This document shows, piece by piece, positions 34,801 through 47,248 of a stretch of DNA of 64,000 nt. Source of the stretch: Viridothelium virens (Eukaryota > Ascomycota > Dothideomycetes > Trypetheliales > Trypetheliaceae); the NCBI GenBank assembly GCA_010094025.1, contig ML991787.1, positions 124,001 through 188,000 of the forward strand, read 5' to 3'. How positions within the stretch are numbered: position 1 is the stretch's first letter; every line of letters begins with the position of its first letter. The notes beneath the pieces were generated by a model. It was given only the letters and a program-made list of their open reading frames with translations. It had not been told where the DNA came from and searched no databases. The translations under genes were made by a program, and so were the position numbers.

Positions 34801-36885
34801 GGAGCAAGTGGAGAATTTGAGCGTTCCGAGTGAATTCTGGGATATCCGATCTGGAAAATCAACACCTAACTACTCCTGAGTCGGACTACATGCATCTGGC
34901 GGGCACGGATACAGTAGGTAACGGGGACATTTTTCACGAATCTAACACAGAGGCCGGTGCAAGCCGACGCTAATCCCGCAACAAATTCATTTGCCGACGC
35001 AATACGAGATGAAAGGAGCACGACGCGATTTACCCCAGTCTACTTTGAACAACTGAGATAATTTCTCTACCAGGCGATCGCAGCGAGCTCTCACGAATCG
35101 AGGCCAGAGACAAACCTCAGTGACTCAGTCGCTTCAATTGCCCGATATATTTGCACGGACTGTCTTCGAGGAGGACGTGGGATTACAAATCAGCCGCCGT
35201 CACCCATGTTGATGCTAATAGCAAAGAAATAGTAAATACCATGTATTTGAAATCAACGCAATTTCCAAGCGGAAGCGCAGTATCCTTGTACCAACAAATA
35301 AGCTCCCGATGACTACTCATTGGCTGCACACAGTTTGGAGGCGTTATAACGCTTAGAACGGCGCTTGCGCATCTGGATGTGCTCACCGCGGAGACATAGC
35401 TCGGAGTTAAGAGCCTTGGAGTATCTCGTAAGCATCTCGACTTTGATCAAAGTGCCCAAAGGTTGAGGAAAGTCACCGAATGCATTCGTTTTCAGCTGTA
35501 GAGCTAACAGCAATGGTGCTTTTTTACTCCGTGGCCATTACCATATCCGACTAAAGACCTGAAACAAGAGCCCAGGGATCGTAACCAATCAATGCTTTCC
35601 GAAGCAAGCAGCACCATTTCAGCCAAGATACAATCTGTGGATGTGGTGGGCAGGAAAAAAAAGTAGCCAGATTAACAAGCTTCGTCAAGGGCACGACGGC
35701 AATATTCTTAGACCGTCTCTTAGGAGTACAAGCAGCAAGATAGGCTGCAAGAAGGATCGATCGCCACCACTTCTCCCGAAATCATCTTTTAGGAATTGCG
35801 ACAGAGCTCTTCAAACATCTTGACCGAATAATTGAGCATGTTAAACGCAGTGACGAGAACGCAAGCGGCGGTTTGTCGACTTTGGTTTGCCAGACCATTG
35901 TGCGCAGCTGATGGTGAAGCTTGCGGTTCTGACTCGTAGTGGGGCTGGAAATCGGGTGTACGATGCAGTTCAGCAGATTACGGGATAGAGACCGACCACT
36001 TTTGATGAATTTGCAGAGAAGAATAAAGAAACATGGCAATGACTTGCAAGGGGAAAGCTTCGAGAATGGACTTACCTAGCAAATAACGGAGTAATCCTGG
36101 CTCTGTTTAGGCCGCTAACTCCTTCTAATTATCGAACTCTCTCCCGGTCGTCATCGCGTACTCGATGGTAACAACTTGCGATTGTGTTGACGCGATCGGA
36201 GTGGGCTTCGAATTTCGGAATTCGTTGGAGTAATCTTCTTCGTATGGCGTACAATAGCACGAGCAGGGACATTAGCGCACCGCAGATATAAGCTCACACG
36301 AACACCGAAGTACCTCTGTACCCAGGTAATCCCTACCATCCGCCTTTCAATTCCGTGCCAATCATCTCTTACCAGTACGTACCTACGGGCGCTATAGTCA
36401 CTCGCATGTGCTCTCCTAATAGGATTACCCCGCGGTGCCCCTCCATCGCAAGATGCCGAATCACAGTCATCAAGTTGGAAATCGCATCCCAAAACCCTCA
36501 ACCCACCTATACCTTGCCTTTTTCTTAATGAGAATGACTTTACTGACAGCAGGCATCTTTCTCGCGTTCGTCGTCAAGTGTACTGCTCTGTTCGCCGCCA
36601 TGATCTTCGCGCTTGATTACCACTGGTAGAACAGAATTCACTGAGTACAGAACGACTCTCGATCCGCGCATCCTCGTCCTCTTCGTCCCAACAAACCACG
36701 TCCCCTTTGGGCTCTCGGCATTCGCATCCACACTCCGTTTCTTTTTTCTCTTCCTCTTTTTTGTTCCATTTAGATATCGCAAGGTTTAGCTCGCGTATTG
36801 AACCCCTTCCGGCGCTCAAAAATACCGGTCATTTCCAACCGTAGCTTCAAGTTCTCGCCAACGGCACGGCATTGACCGCGCAGCC
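34801..36885. other. Gene-poor stretch (2.1 kb)
   Basis: No gene is assigned. A minus-strand frame at 35313-35513 encodes a 66-residue basic peptide (LTRYSKALNSELCLRGEHIQ then MRKRRSKRYNASKL) that looks protein-like but has no recognised family. Confidence 0.4.
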
Positions 36886-39107
36886 ATGGCGGCCAACTTC
36901 AATGCAATCCCCACGCTACCCCTCGCGCAGGCGCGGGACCCCAAGACAAAATCTGCTTTCCTGGACGATTTGCGGTCGGCGCTGCTGAATGTGGGATTTC
37001 TCTATCTCTCAGAGACGGGGCTGGACGAGGAGTTGGTGGAGCGCGTCTGCGCAGAAACGAGGAGGTTTTTTGAGGAGCTGCCGGAGGACGAGAAGCTGAA
37101 GATTGAGATGAAGAACGAGAAGAGTTTTCTGGGGTACTCTAGGGTGAGTCCAGTTTTCCGAAAATCATTTCTGTCGTAGGCAAGAATATAAGCGTGTCCC
37201 AAAGCGACCAAGTAGAGGTGGGGAGAAATAGTATCAAAGTATTGTTCTGTATTCCTTGTCAATCACATTTGCTTTTGATAAATCGAAGAAAAAATACGCT
37301 TCAGAAAAGAGTTGGCCATCTCCTTTCATCAAGAGCACAACGCTTGCCTCCCACCCAAGGGTATCTCCACCACATGCTGCCTTATGCAACCTGACAACCA
37401 CCGTACCACTAACGCCTTGCTATTCAAAATCACTAGCTGGGAAACGAAACAACCGCCCGCGCCGCAGATCAAAGAGAGCAACTCGACCTCTCTACACCCC
37501 ATGACCTCCCGGCTCCCACCGCACCACTTTACCACAACCTCCTCGCCCCCAACCAATGGCCCTCCCCCACGCACTTACCCACCTTCCGCCCCATCCTCGA
37601 AGAATACATGCAGCAAATGTCCTCGATCTCCACCTTCTTCACCTCGCTCATCGCCGAAGCCATCGGGCTCGCTCCTTCCGCCTTCACCCGCTTCTTCGAC
37701 CCCAACCAGCAACACAAGCTGAAAATCATCAAGTATCCCGAGATGCCACCACGCCTCTCCATCCCCTCCGACCACCCCTCCTCCAACCCGCTCAGCGACA
37801 ACGACGACGACTCCGACGACAGCGACAGCGAAGCCCTCGCCCGCGCCCGCGCCAGCGCCAATGCCGGACGCCGCAGCAGCCTCAAAGAAGCCGGACACGA
37901 GGCGCGCGCGCAAGGCGTCGGCCCGCACAAAGACAGCATGCTGACGTCGTACCTTTTGCAAGCGTCGCCGCAGCGGGGCCTACAAGCGCAGAACCCGTCG
38001 GGCCGCTGGATCGAGGTGCCGCCCGTGGAGGGCACGCTGGTGGTGGCGATCGGGCAGGGCTTGGAGGCGCTGACCGGCGGGGTGTGCGCGTCCACGACGC
38101 ACCGCGTGCTGAGTCCGCTGCCTGGAGAGGGCGCGCGCTACTCGGTGCCGTTCTTTCAGGGGGTGTCGTATGATGCGGTGTTTGAGAGTGTGGAGGTGCC
38201 GGAGGGGGTGAGGGAGTTGAGGAGGGGGGTGCTGAAGGAGCTGGGGGGCAGCCGGAGGGATGATGTCGAGTTTACGTTTGTGAAGGGACGGTGGGGACAT
38301 CTGGGGGAGGCGACGTTGATGAATAGGGTGAAGAGTCATCCGGATGTTGGGGAGCGATGGGTGAGTGTGATGCATTTTCTTCCTCTTGTTGTTTGTGGCT
38401 TCTTGTGACGACGGTGTTTGTTGTTCTTGATGTCGCGTTTCCTCTCCCATGGGCCTCCTCGACCGTCCCGACGAGGGAAGACAACGACTCCAGGGATGGT
38501 GAGAGTAATCACGCATACGTACGTATGTCCTAGAGATTGTTTGGACTAATGGGCAGTGCCTGAACCGGAAAGGGGCTTCTCCGACGTTCCGGCGCTGTTC
38601 CTGATTCTGAGGCTCGGCGACGGAAATAAGGTAGCGCGGAGTTGGAAGCATCGGCTTAGTATGACTCGCTATAGGGGCAATTTGGCCTGTGGAGCCACCG
38701 GAACTCCCTGAATCGTGCCCAACGTGTTTCTCCAGATCGCACGTTTTCCCCTCAAGTCGCCCTGGGTAGCGTGAACCCAGTTCAACCGTTCGCCTCGGAT
38801 CTCAAGAGGGCCACCGCTTGCCCCTTCCCCTAATAGTTGGTCAATCCGCCTATGACTCTTCTAGATTTCAGAAGCCCTTGGCAATGTATCTCCATGGTCA
38901 ATTTAGTTTCGTTCTTCTCGTTCAGCTTGTCAGATGTCTCAGAAGGTACAGAAACTGATTGGTTGGCAGTATCCAGAACTCCTTGCGCAGATACGAGCCG
39001 AACAGGCTCAGCAACAGAAGTCCGAAGCAGAAAACCAGTCTTCGGCCAAAGACGTAGCGCAGCCTGGTGGGAATACTTCTAATCCCACAGTTTTGAGGGC
39101 ACACTAA
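36886..39107 (+). CDS. 2-oxoglutarate/Fe(II)-dependent dioxygenase (isopenicillin-N-synthase-like)
   Basis: Three exons, 36886-37143, 37437-38360 and 38970-39107, splice in frame to 439 residues. The N-terminal DIOX_N region is clear (FLDDLRSALLNVGFLYLSET, then KSFLGYSRLGNETTARAADQ across the first junction). The double-stranded beta-helix supplies the iron ligands HKD in GVGPHKDSMLTSYLLQ and His in CASTTHRVLSP, and RYSVPFF carries the 2OG-binding Arg-x-Ser. The last exon begins WYPELLAQIRAEQAQQQ, the usual C-terminal helix. A charged insert (DNDDDSDDSDSEALARARAS) precedes the HKD. The introns are very long for a fungus, 293 and 609 bp, yet join conserved residues. Without the last splice the frame would close at 38408. 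The substrate is unknown. Confidence 0.9.
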
Positions 39108-39250
39108 GCCAAAACCGGTTTTATTCCAAAACTATCAATCCACATGTAATCGAAGACTTGTAAATTCGTTTTGCGCGGTATTCAAACAAGTATTATCAAG
39201 ATCTTCTTCTTCCTATTAAAAGGCATCATCGTTTTCAAAATTGAACAACA

Positions 39251-40491
39251 CTAGCCCACGTTAGGGTCGTAATAGCGGAGAGAGCCCGTTTGTTGTGGAT
39301 GTATTGCCCCTCCGCCCTGTTGTACTGAGTACGCAGCACCTGGAGCTTGTTGCGTTGGCGGAGCTGTCGCCAGGTATGGCTGCGGATTTGGCATTGGGCA
39401 ATACGCGCCTACCGCACTGCTCATTGCTTGTGTCTGCCCACCTAGATCTCGCCCGTGGTATCCCGGTGCCGCGACCGGGGCTCGCGAGCTATATTCAGTT
39501 GGTTGTGCACCCGTCTGGTATTCGGGTAGATGAGAGGAAGATCTGCTTGAGGAATAATCTGGTGTTGATTGATTGGTGGTACGAGTCTGATAATTTTGTC
39601 CCGACTTATAGTCCTGTGAAAGGGATGTGACGCGTGGCTGGTAGTCGGATGATAGTGAAGGCGAGGTGTATGTCGGCACAGAAGCATCGCCTCGATAAGG
39701 CACAGGTCGTCCAGAGGAATCCACCATGTATCCATAATTAACCCCTGATGATAAGCCTGATTGTATCACCGTTTGATTTCGATCAGATTCGTTCGAGTCT
39801 GTCCGCCAAATGCCGCTTTGCTGTCCCATCTCAGAATGCGAGGGGCGAGAAATCGGAGAGGGGTTTGTCGGATGGTAAGAACCTGTATGCTGCTGCCACG
39901 GATCTGATTGAGTCAATCCCGAAGGGGTAGGCGTTGATGAAGGCTGCCTTTGCGGTGTCCCCGTCCCAGTCGTTCGCTGTTGTCCCATTGCTTGGAGTGC
40001 GCTTGAGCCTGAAGAAGGCAACGCCATACCAAGCCCAGCTGTATCCATTCCTGAGCCTAAGGAACCATGTTCTGCTCACTGCTTGGTTAAAAGGAAACAA
40101 CATGAAAGCTGCGGATCAAAGACTTACCTTGGCTCTCTATCCCTAAAGATACGCCTGCCGGACCTAGCCGACTTCGTAAGAGCGCGTTCTCATTCTCTAG
40201 CTCCTTGTTCCGTTGAATTAATTTCTCAGTGATGCCTTGGTTCGAAGTGAGCTCTTCAATCCGCCTTTCTAGGTTTTCAATGTGATCTTTGGTTCTCTGG
40301 CGTATCGCTCGTTGGGCTTCCCGATCATTCGCGCGTTTCCTTTCCAGCTGGGCTGCGGTCAGAGTTGTCACGCTTCGAGTACCAGCTCTAGATGCTCTTT
40401 TGCTCCCAGTGTGGACGTTTTGCTTCTTTCTGGAATCGGAATTTTCCGAGGAATAATGATCTGGTGGGCTCTGTTTTTCGTATGCCGACAT
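39251..40491 (-). CDS. bZIP transcription factor
   Basis: Two exons, 40128-40491 and 39251-40056, with a 71-bp intron, give 389 residues. The basic region is LERKRANDREAQRAIRQRTK, followed by a short zipper (HIENLERRIEELTSNQ then LIQRNKELENENALLRSRL). The basic motif is a variant of the Yap-type NxxAQxxFR, with one extra residue. The rest is long, Ser/Gln/Tyr/Pro-rich and probably disordered activation sequence. The Met at 40491 (MSAYEKQSPPDHYSS) is preferred; an ATG at 40578 would add 29 residues without a stop between. The gene is tail-to-tail with the dioxygenase, 143 bp apart. Target genes are unknown. Confidence 0.85.
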
Positions 40492-43314
40492 TGAGGCTGG
40501 TAAATCGGCCGGATATTTTATTGGGTAATTAGGAAAGAAAGCAGGCGAACTGACAGTTCGTACCTGAACCACAGTCATGGGTCAAGTGCTGACAGGACGG
40601 GACGACGATCAGCGCTTGGCTGCTGGGGCTTGAGCACAGAAGTATACGTACAAGGAGATTGTCAGCCGGGAGAGCAGCGAGCGAGGTATTGGGTAAGAGG
40701 CTTGGGAGCTTGGAGGCCGGAAGGCAGCTGCCAGGCTTACAGGGTTTAGAGAGCCTCGAGACTGCCTTCGCGCGAAAACAGCAGGTAGATCGCCAGGAAG
40801 GAAGTGATGACAGCTGCGGATTTTCCACCACCAATAATTGATGAATTAGTCCTTCAAGCAAATCTCCAAATCGCCAATGACCCAATGGTGCCCGGGAATT
40901 TTTGATGGCGCTGATCGATCGGCTGCGTATACGCGTGACCGCTTATTTATTCCCGAATCCGCTGAGCTTTTTTGCTTGCAATGTGCCAGGCGAGGAAAGA
41001 GGACCCCTATGCGGGGAACAGCTGGAATCAGACCTGGACCAGAGAGCGTAGATGAATAGATTTCTTACAAATGCAAATGGTGGAGAAGCCAGGCTATTTT
41101 AACATGTCAGAATGTGCTCTGTGAAGTAGGGATCTCAGGACGGTTGGCTATAGTCTTTGTTGCTCGAAAGTGACCGAATCATCTAGGGCACCCGTAAGGA
41201 TGCCCCCAAATGAGCGAGAGTACGAGCTGCTACAGAAGAGGTCTTTGAAGGGGACCCCCACAGGGAACGGACCCGGTAGGCACCAAAGACCTGGGATCCC
41301 AGCCCGAATCCATGGGTAGGCCTCCACCAACGGATCGCTAGGTTAAGGATGGCGTACACCAATTGGGACATGGCATTTCCGCCGCTGGTGGCACGTTAGA
41401 GCGCCCCGCCTGCATTGTGACGCTACGCTGGCCGCCGTCCACGTGGAAAGGGTGTCGTCCGAGTCGAGATGCTCCAACCGCCCATCTCGGTAGCAGGCCA
41501 GGATGGGGCGATTCAGCAGAGCCGCAGAACCAGCCTGCCAACGACCGAGATTTGAGGTGATTTTGGCTCTCTGAAACCAACATGCGGTAGGAGGGAGGTA
41601 GTGTGACGCGGTGTTGATCGAAATCTGGAGCCTGCTCCACGAACAAACGACGAACGCTACGCATTTCTGTCCAAGTCGAAGCTGGTTAGAGGCATGCAAA
41701 GGTCAGGATGCCAAGCCCGCCGCAATCCCGTACAGGTATCGCCGCGTGGTTGAGGAGCTGAAAGACTGAAACGCCTCCCCTAGCGCCACATTTCCACGTG
41801 GAAGCTGACCTCATTTGGGGTCGTATTCCCTGGAAGCTGGTTTCGCACAAGCAAGCCCTTTTATCTTGCTCGCACATGACGCACATTGGAAATGCTCAGT
41901 CAGTGGGGAAGCCGCCCTCGTCGTCGTCGTTGGCGACGGTGTTGCTTCTGATGTGGCTGGAGCTCCCGCCCTCCAGCTTGATGTGAGCAGGTCACACCGT
42001 CACGATCCGCGGTTGCCGTCAGAAAGACAGCCGTGGCGGTCAAGACTGCTCAGAGGTGAAGAGACAGCGCGCCGCCGTCCCGGGGAGCATGGGAAGGCTT
42101 GAAACCCAAGCTAACTGATGCGGGACACAGCGCTCTGGCGGGAAAGGCTCCTGATGGCTCACCAGCCCTCTATAGGGTTGATTCGGTAAGCGTTCACCGT
42201 TAGCGTCGTCGCTTTCTCAGTGGCGCGAGCTATCCTCAGTGGAAAAGATTGCCCGGCGGGCCATTCACCCAGTCCCAGCACTTCGATTCCCAGACCCTCA
42301 GCGCTCTCGAGGGACCAGGCACGCCAGAGTACCAAGGCTTAACTATCCACACCGGAGCGTTTGAGAGGGGTTTGCAGCTCCATTGTTGGCGCCCTGGTCT
42401 GCGGGTGAGCAACATTACGCTTGCCTTTACCTGATCCGTACTGTATGGTAGTGTGGCCGTTTGTTTCAGCGACAATCGCTTGGGCTTCAACAGATCAGCT
42501 TCGCTCAACGCCCAACCCGCCTTAAACGTCAAGTCGAACAGAGCCGTCCAGCGCTTGCAAGCAATGTTGATGAAGTCCAAATACTCCGTAGTGGCCCACG
42601 TTACCCGCTCTTGGTGGAATCGTGGTTGTTGTCAGGGCCGTCCTGGAGCCTCCTGGGTCGTCCTGGGTTGGGGCTCTGGAGAAGGAACCGGGGATCTCCC
42701 CGGAGCCTTGTGTAACAGGAGCAATCTACAGGGCCCTACCTAACATCGCACGCGACCAATCTCGGTTCAGAGCCTTTCAATACGGTGCTAGCTGAAGCAG
42801 CCTCAGTGCTCAAGCAAATCGCTCGTCAGACTTGCCATCGCAAACTCGAATTTGATACTACTACTACAGCCCTGGCCTCATCCACCCAACCATGTCGCCA
42901 TCTTGGCGAAGGAACAACCTCCCCTTCAATGCAGGGGTCTTGGCACTATTTGGAGGAGGGACGGGGCTCTATGGTCATTATGCTTAGGCTCGACTACTCC
43001 GTACATTGATCAGCATGCCCAGCTAAGTACTATGCGGCACAGCTATAATGGGACGCTATACGAGCAAAGGCCACATGCGCCCTCAATAATGATGATATTC
43101 TCCGAAGCCACTCCTATCCCGTATGGTTCTTCTAAGATCGTCATTGTTTCGCCCAGCAACTACAAGCAGCGGGCAGTGTCTTCTGAACCCAGCCACACCA
43201 ATGAGCAAGCTATGGCTTCTATCCCTGTGGAGACTGGTCCCGTTCGGATCTCGGATTTGGCCCGAATATGGAGGTGAACTTTGGTGAAAAGCCAGGGATC
43301 ACCCTATAATCTTA
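40492..43314. other. 2.8 kb stretch without a recognised gene, unusual texture
   Basis: From about 41.1 to 43.3 kb the sequence is GC-moderate and rich in overlapping 60-140-codon frames on both strands, none with a motif I know. Palindromic CCACGTGG cores occur at about 41440 and 41795. A GTCCTGG-type imperfect repeat lies near 42640-42670. It may be a decayed gene or repeat; I saw no terminal repeats and cannot classify it. Confidence 0.4.
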
Positions 43315-45129
43315 CTAAATATCTTCTGCGTGTAGGGCATGTTCATCCTCCACTACAGACTCGGCATGCAAGAGAACTGGGCCACGATAGCCGTTTTTGC
43401 TCTTCCATAACCACCAACATGCCACCAGCAGTGTCAATCCGCCCGCTATGACCACTGAGTAATTCATGTTCTTTGCCGTGACCGGCAAAAAGTAAGGAAA
43501 GAGGTAAATGACGTTCCAGATGATGATATAGGCGCAGCTTATGCTAAGGATGAGTGTGCCTACCAGGCCTGGCATCCAAAACGGTCCAGGCGTAACGTAT
43601 GCGCGTCGCACTAGAAGATGAGGCCTACTCTAAATTAGCTCCGAGAACAAAGTCGACCGATTAAACGAAGAGACCCAACGTACAGAAGCGCTGCTAAATA
43701 GCTGAGCGTGCTGAAAATGACGAAGCTTCCAACAAAGGCATTGAACGCCGTTGTCGACCCGACATAGATGCAACCCATCAAAGTCGAGAGAACCCCGCAG
43801 GCAACTGTGGCATTAAATGGATTCTTCCAAGTATTGCTGACTCGACCCAGATGACCACAGAAAGGCGTCGCTCCATCCCGTGCCAGAGTCCAGAGCATCC
43901 GACCGGCGATAAGGTATACCCCGATGAGAGTGGTGAACATTGAGAAGAATATGACAAGCAGCAAACCCAGGGCGCCCCCCCGCGAGGATGTTGCTTGATA
44001 GTAGATCTCGGCCAAGGGGAACGGGAAGTCGCTCTCGAGAACAGCATCAAAAGAATTGATCGAATAGCAGATCGTAATCAGAAAGCACAGAGACGTCGCA
44101 AATCCAATCAGCGCCTGTGCCGCAATGGCTTTTGGCAAATTGACTCGAGGCTTGGGGATTTCCTCGGCGAGGTGAGAAATTTGGTCGGGGGTTCCGACGG
44201 CGTACGCTCTGTTTCAATGTCAACAGTGGAACGTCGTTGAACGGTGTGATAAGCTTTGGGGTTGTACCCGTTGAGCATTCCTGCAAGAAAGACAAATCCA
44301 TCGTTGCTCCATCCTGTTTGGTTTTGCCAATCACGCCAAACTGACCGGTCTGAAGCATAGCCAGAGCCTTTGGTGCTGGGCATGATAGCACATACAAGAA
44401 TGGTGACAAAGGCACCTCCCAGAACAATCATTAATCCCAGGCGGTTTAGTAAAGGCAGAAGCCAATTAGCGAAGAGCACGCAAGCACAGCAGATCCATGT
44501 CACTATGATGTAGATGACGAACACCTGCCAGCTCTCAGGGGTGTGATCCGGGTGGAAGAGCATGTACATGGACATTATCTGGCTACCACAAATAGCACTT
44601 GTGGAAGCGAGACCGAATAACAAGGCAAAATAATTCCACCATCCTGCGAACCAACTGCAGACTAGACCCCATCGTGGACCTGGAGTGATAGAGGCCCAGT
44701 GGTAGACTATGAAAAGGGTCAGCACTGTCTCATCTGATACGAAAGCTGACGACATGCCTCCAGCCGATGATGGGATGGCAGATGCCAACTCAGCAATGCA
44801 CGCCGCTATCAGGAAATAGAACATTGATACAGCGATCAATTCGTACACGATACCTGTAGGACCTCCATTATAGAGACTAACCACCTGAGACGGTAAGATG
44901 ATGGATCCGCAGAAGGGGAATACGGAATGCTCACAATACTCCCTGCTAAGGCCGACCAGGCATTACCCGCGACGATCCCTAGAGCACAAATACTGAAAAG
45001 TCCAAAGTTTCGGTCAAGTTCTTGAACATGACCCGAGGCATTGACAACCAGCACATCGCCTGTATCCCTGCCACCTTCTTCCGCAGCCGCTGTTGCAGAT
45101 TCTTTCTCTCTGTTATCCTCCTTGGACAT
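43315..45129 (-). CDS. APC-superfamily amino-acid/GABA-type permease
   Basis: Four exons, 44935-45129, 44268-44884, 43684-44208 and 43315-43624, splice in frame to 548 residues, typical for fungal GABA/choline/amino-acid permeases of the UGA4 kind. The acidic cytosolic N-terminus leads into NFGLFSICALGIVAGNAWSA and GSIVVSLYNGGPTGIVYELI, the conserved first helices. About twelve membrane segments can be counted. The segment GTPDQISHLAEEIPKPRVNL matches the loop where family members read DA..H.AEE. The last exon restores LLPHLLVRRAYVTPGPF. Introns are 50, 59 and 59 bp. The protein sits in plasma or vacuolar membrane and imports a small amino compound; the exact substrate cannot be read from sequence. 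Confidence 0.92.
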
Positions 45130-45807
45130 GGTAGAGGTGCTTGGAAACGAATAAATGTAAAAGTGAAAAAAGGATTTACAGTTTATCTAAAGTCAATTAC
45201 AAGACTGCCGCCGGCAAGATCCGCGTCATCTAGCTGAACTCTAGACGCTTTCAAGTTCATCAATTACGCAGATGTATCGATACTCTGCTCAGCTATCTAT
45301 CACCCTATCATATTGCCGATAATAGTGGCCTCGGAAGCTCCGACCCCGGCACATTGCATAGATTGAAGATAAGTGGTTCGGTAGATCATGGATTTGGGGG
45401 AAACTAGTACATTCATGGAAGCTAACACGCACAATGACCGAGTTTCATTAACTGATTGGCGTCCCAGGCCTTGATTTCCTTGCGAATTGCTCCAAGGTGC
45501 ATGAAAAGGCCACCTGCAGCATGCAGGAAGTACGATTATGGCACGTAGGGCAGACGGCTTTGGTTCTAACGCGAGCTTGTAATGCATTATATAAGTGACG
45601 TTACTGCTTTGGTAATCTTTCTCGTCGGTCTTGGTCCGTGCCTAAGGCGGTCAACAAAGTCTTTGACACTGCAAGCAAACAAAGTTTCCAACGCCAGAAA
45701 TGCGGGGAATGTAGGGTGGTGGAATGAAAGCACGACGCCCTACAAGTGTTCCATCTAACAACTCACCAACTTGTGCGTATTCGCTCCTCGGTCAAGCCGT
45801 CGTAGCC
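45130..45807. other. Intergenic region upstream of the permease
   Basis: About 680 bp, the permease promoter and the 3' flank of the GFA gene. Nothing else is seen. Confidence 0.5.
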
Positions 45808-46760
45808 CTACGAACTTCCCATCTGCACATCTTGCGCCCCACTATCAGCATCAGCTTCACCTTTTCGCTTCGTCCCCCTTTGCTCTACCTCAATTCCTTC
45901 ACCTCCCTCCCCATCCACTTCCACAACCTCCCACTCTACTCTTGTCGTACCATCTCGACTCGTATGCCCTCCCTTTTGCCGCTTGACATGACCGAGCCTG
46001 CTATTGTCCACCATCGACTCAAACCACGGGAACCCTCTCACGGTCATCCGGTCCTGCGGCTGAGACCGCACAACTTCCCTTATGCCCTCGCTACGCCTCC
46101 TTGCACTCGGCTCATCTCCTTGTTCTGCTCCCTCTGTCCTTCTTTCCTCCCTTTCCCTCCCTTCCTCCCCTTCGTCCTCCTCTTCATCCTCTTCCTCCTC
46201 TTCCCCCTCATCGGGTAGCAGCCCCAGTCCCACCAACCGATCCAGATCTTCCCCCACGAGACTTCCCAGCGTCAGTGAGATGAAGCCCGCATCATCCCTT
46301 GTGCGCTCGTTCCAGCTTGACAGCTGTGTGCCGCAATAGCCGCAGAACTGGCGGCGCACGGTCGGGAGGGCTGTGTGGGTGCTGGCGGGGGAGGTGAAGG
46401 TGCGCCGGATGGAAGCGTGTGTCTCGTCCGGATAGTAGGCATAGGTGGCGGATTGATACCAGGGGAGGGGGACGCGAAGCCAGGCTGTCAGAGGGGCGGC
46501 TTGATGACGACCTGTAGGAATGTCTTGTATCAGAGATTGTGGTATTGCCATAGAATGTAGTGGGGTGTCAAGTAGAGTGGAGATTTGGGGGAGATGCCAG
46601 AGGCTCGGAAGCTTTGGAAGTGATTTGACGTACGATTTGCGCTACCACTGTCGAAGAAAACATGTGCGAGGCTCGTTATAGCTTGATCCTCCGGTATGTA
46701 GACCATGTATTCATTGCGACCACAGCTACAAGAGCCATGGAGTGGTGCTGAACCACTCAT
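45808..46760 (-). CDS. GFA/CENP-V-fold protein with long acidic C-terminal extension
   Basis: Two exons, 46634-46760 and 45808-46511, with a 122-bp intron, give 276 residues. The start MSGSAPLHGSCSCGRNEYMV carries the first Cys pair (CSCG). RRQFCGYCGTQLSSWNE supplies the CxxC pair near the end of the fold. The middle CHCxxC zinc cluster of canonical GFA proteins is absent; the segment reads VFFDSGSANRRHQAAPLTAW, so one zinc site and the thiol chemistry are probably lost. The second half is an insertion of Glu-rich low complexity (EGEEEEEDEEEDEGEEGRER) followed by a tail with FPWFESMVDNSRLGHVKRQK. An upstream in-frame ATG at 46934 is disfavoured because its product lacks family residues. The function is unknown. 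Confidence 0.82.
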
Positions 46761-47248
46761 TCTGGTCGCTTTATCCGTTTGATGAGCAATTGAAACCTCA
46801 AACTCGCCAGCGAGGTGGTTATTAGATGGTGGAGGTGGTATTATGGAGGGGGAAAATGCCGGGGAGCGTTGATTGGAAGCAAAATGAAGCTTCGACAAAG
46901 TTCGCGAATGACCAGGGTCTTGAGAATTGAGCACAGCCCTACGCCATATTCGCCATTGTCGAAAACCGACCTCATAGAAGTGCTTCTTGCCGTAATGGAG
47001 GATGTATCATCGCTATTTATAGAGGACTGTACATTACGCCACAAATCTCGCTCCGCACGAATTACGAAGAGCAAAGAAAAATACTGTGTCCTGAAACAGA
47101 CATTCCGAGAGCTTGCTCTCTGCCTTCAACTGACTCTCATTTCATCACATACTGGACATCTTCTCGTTATCCGTAAAAACCAACCAGGCGCTATCATCAA
47201 AGAACATAACTCCAGAGACGTACAGTTGGAGTGACTACACTCTGGCGG
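46761..47248. other. Intergenic
   Basis: About 490 bp: promoter of the GFA gene and 3' flank of the DUF1479 gene. No gene is seen. Confidence 0.5.

Noticed and set aside
37529-38651. Long antisense frames (up to 223 codons) opposite the dioxygenase gene
   Set aside because: Their composition follows the sense codons, and the sense strand has a conserved enzyme with iron ligands.
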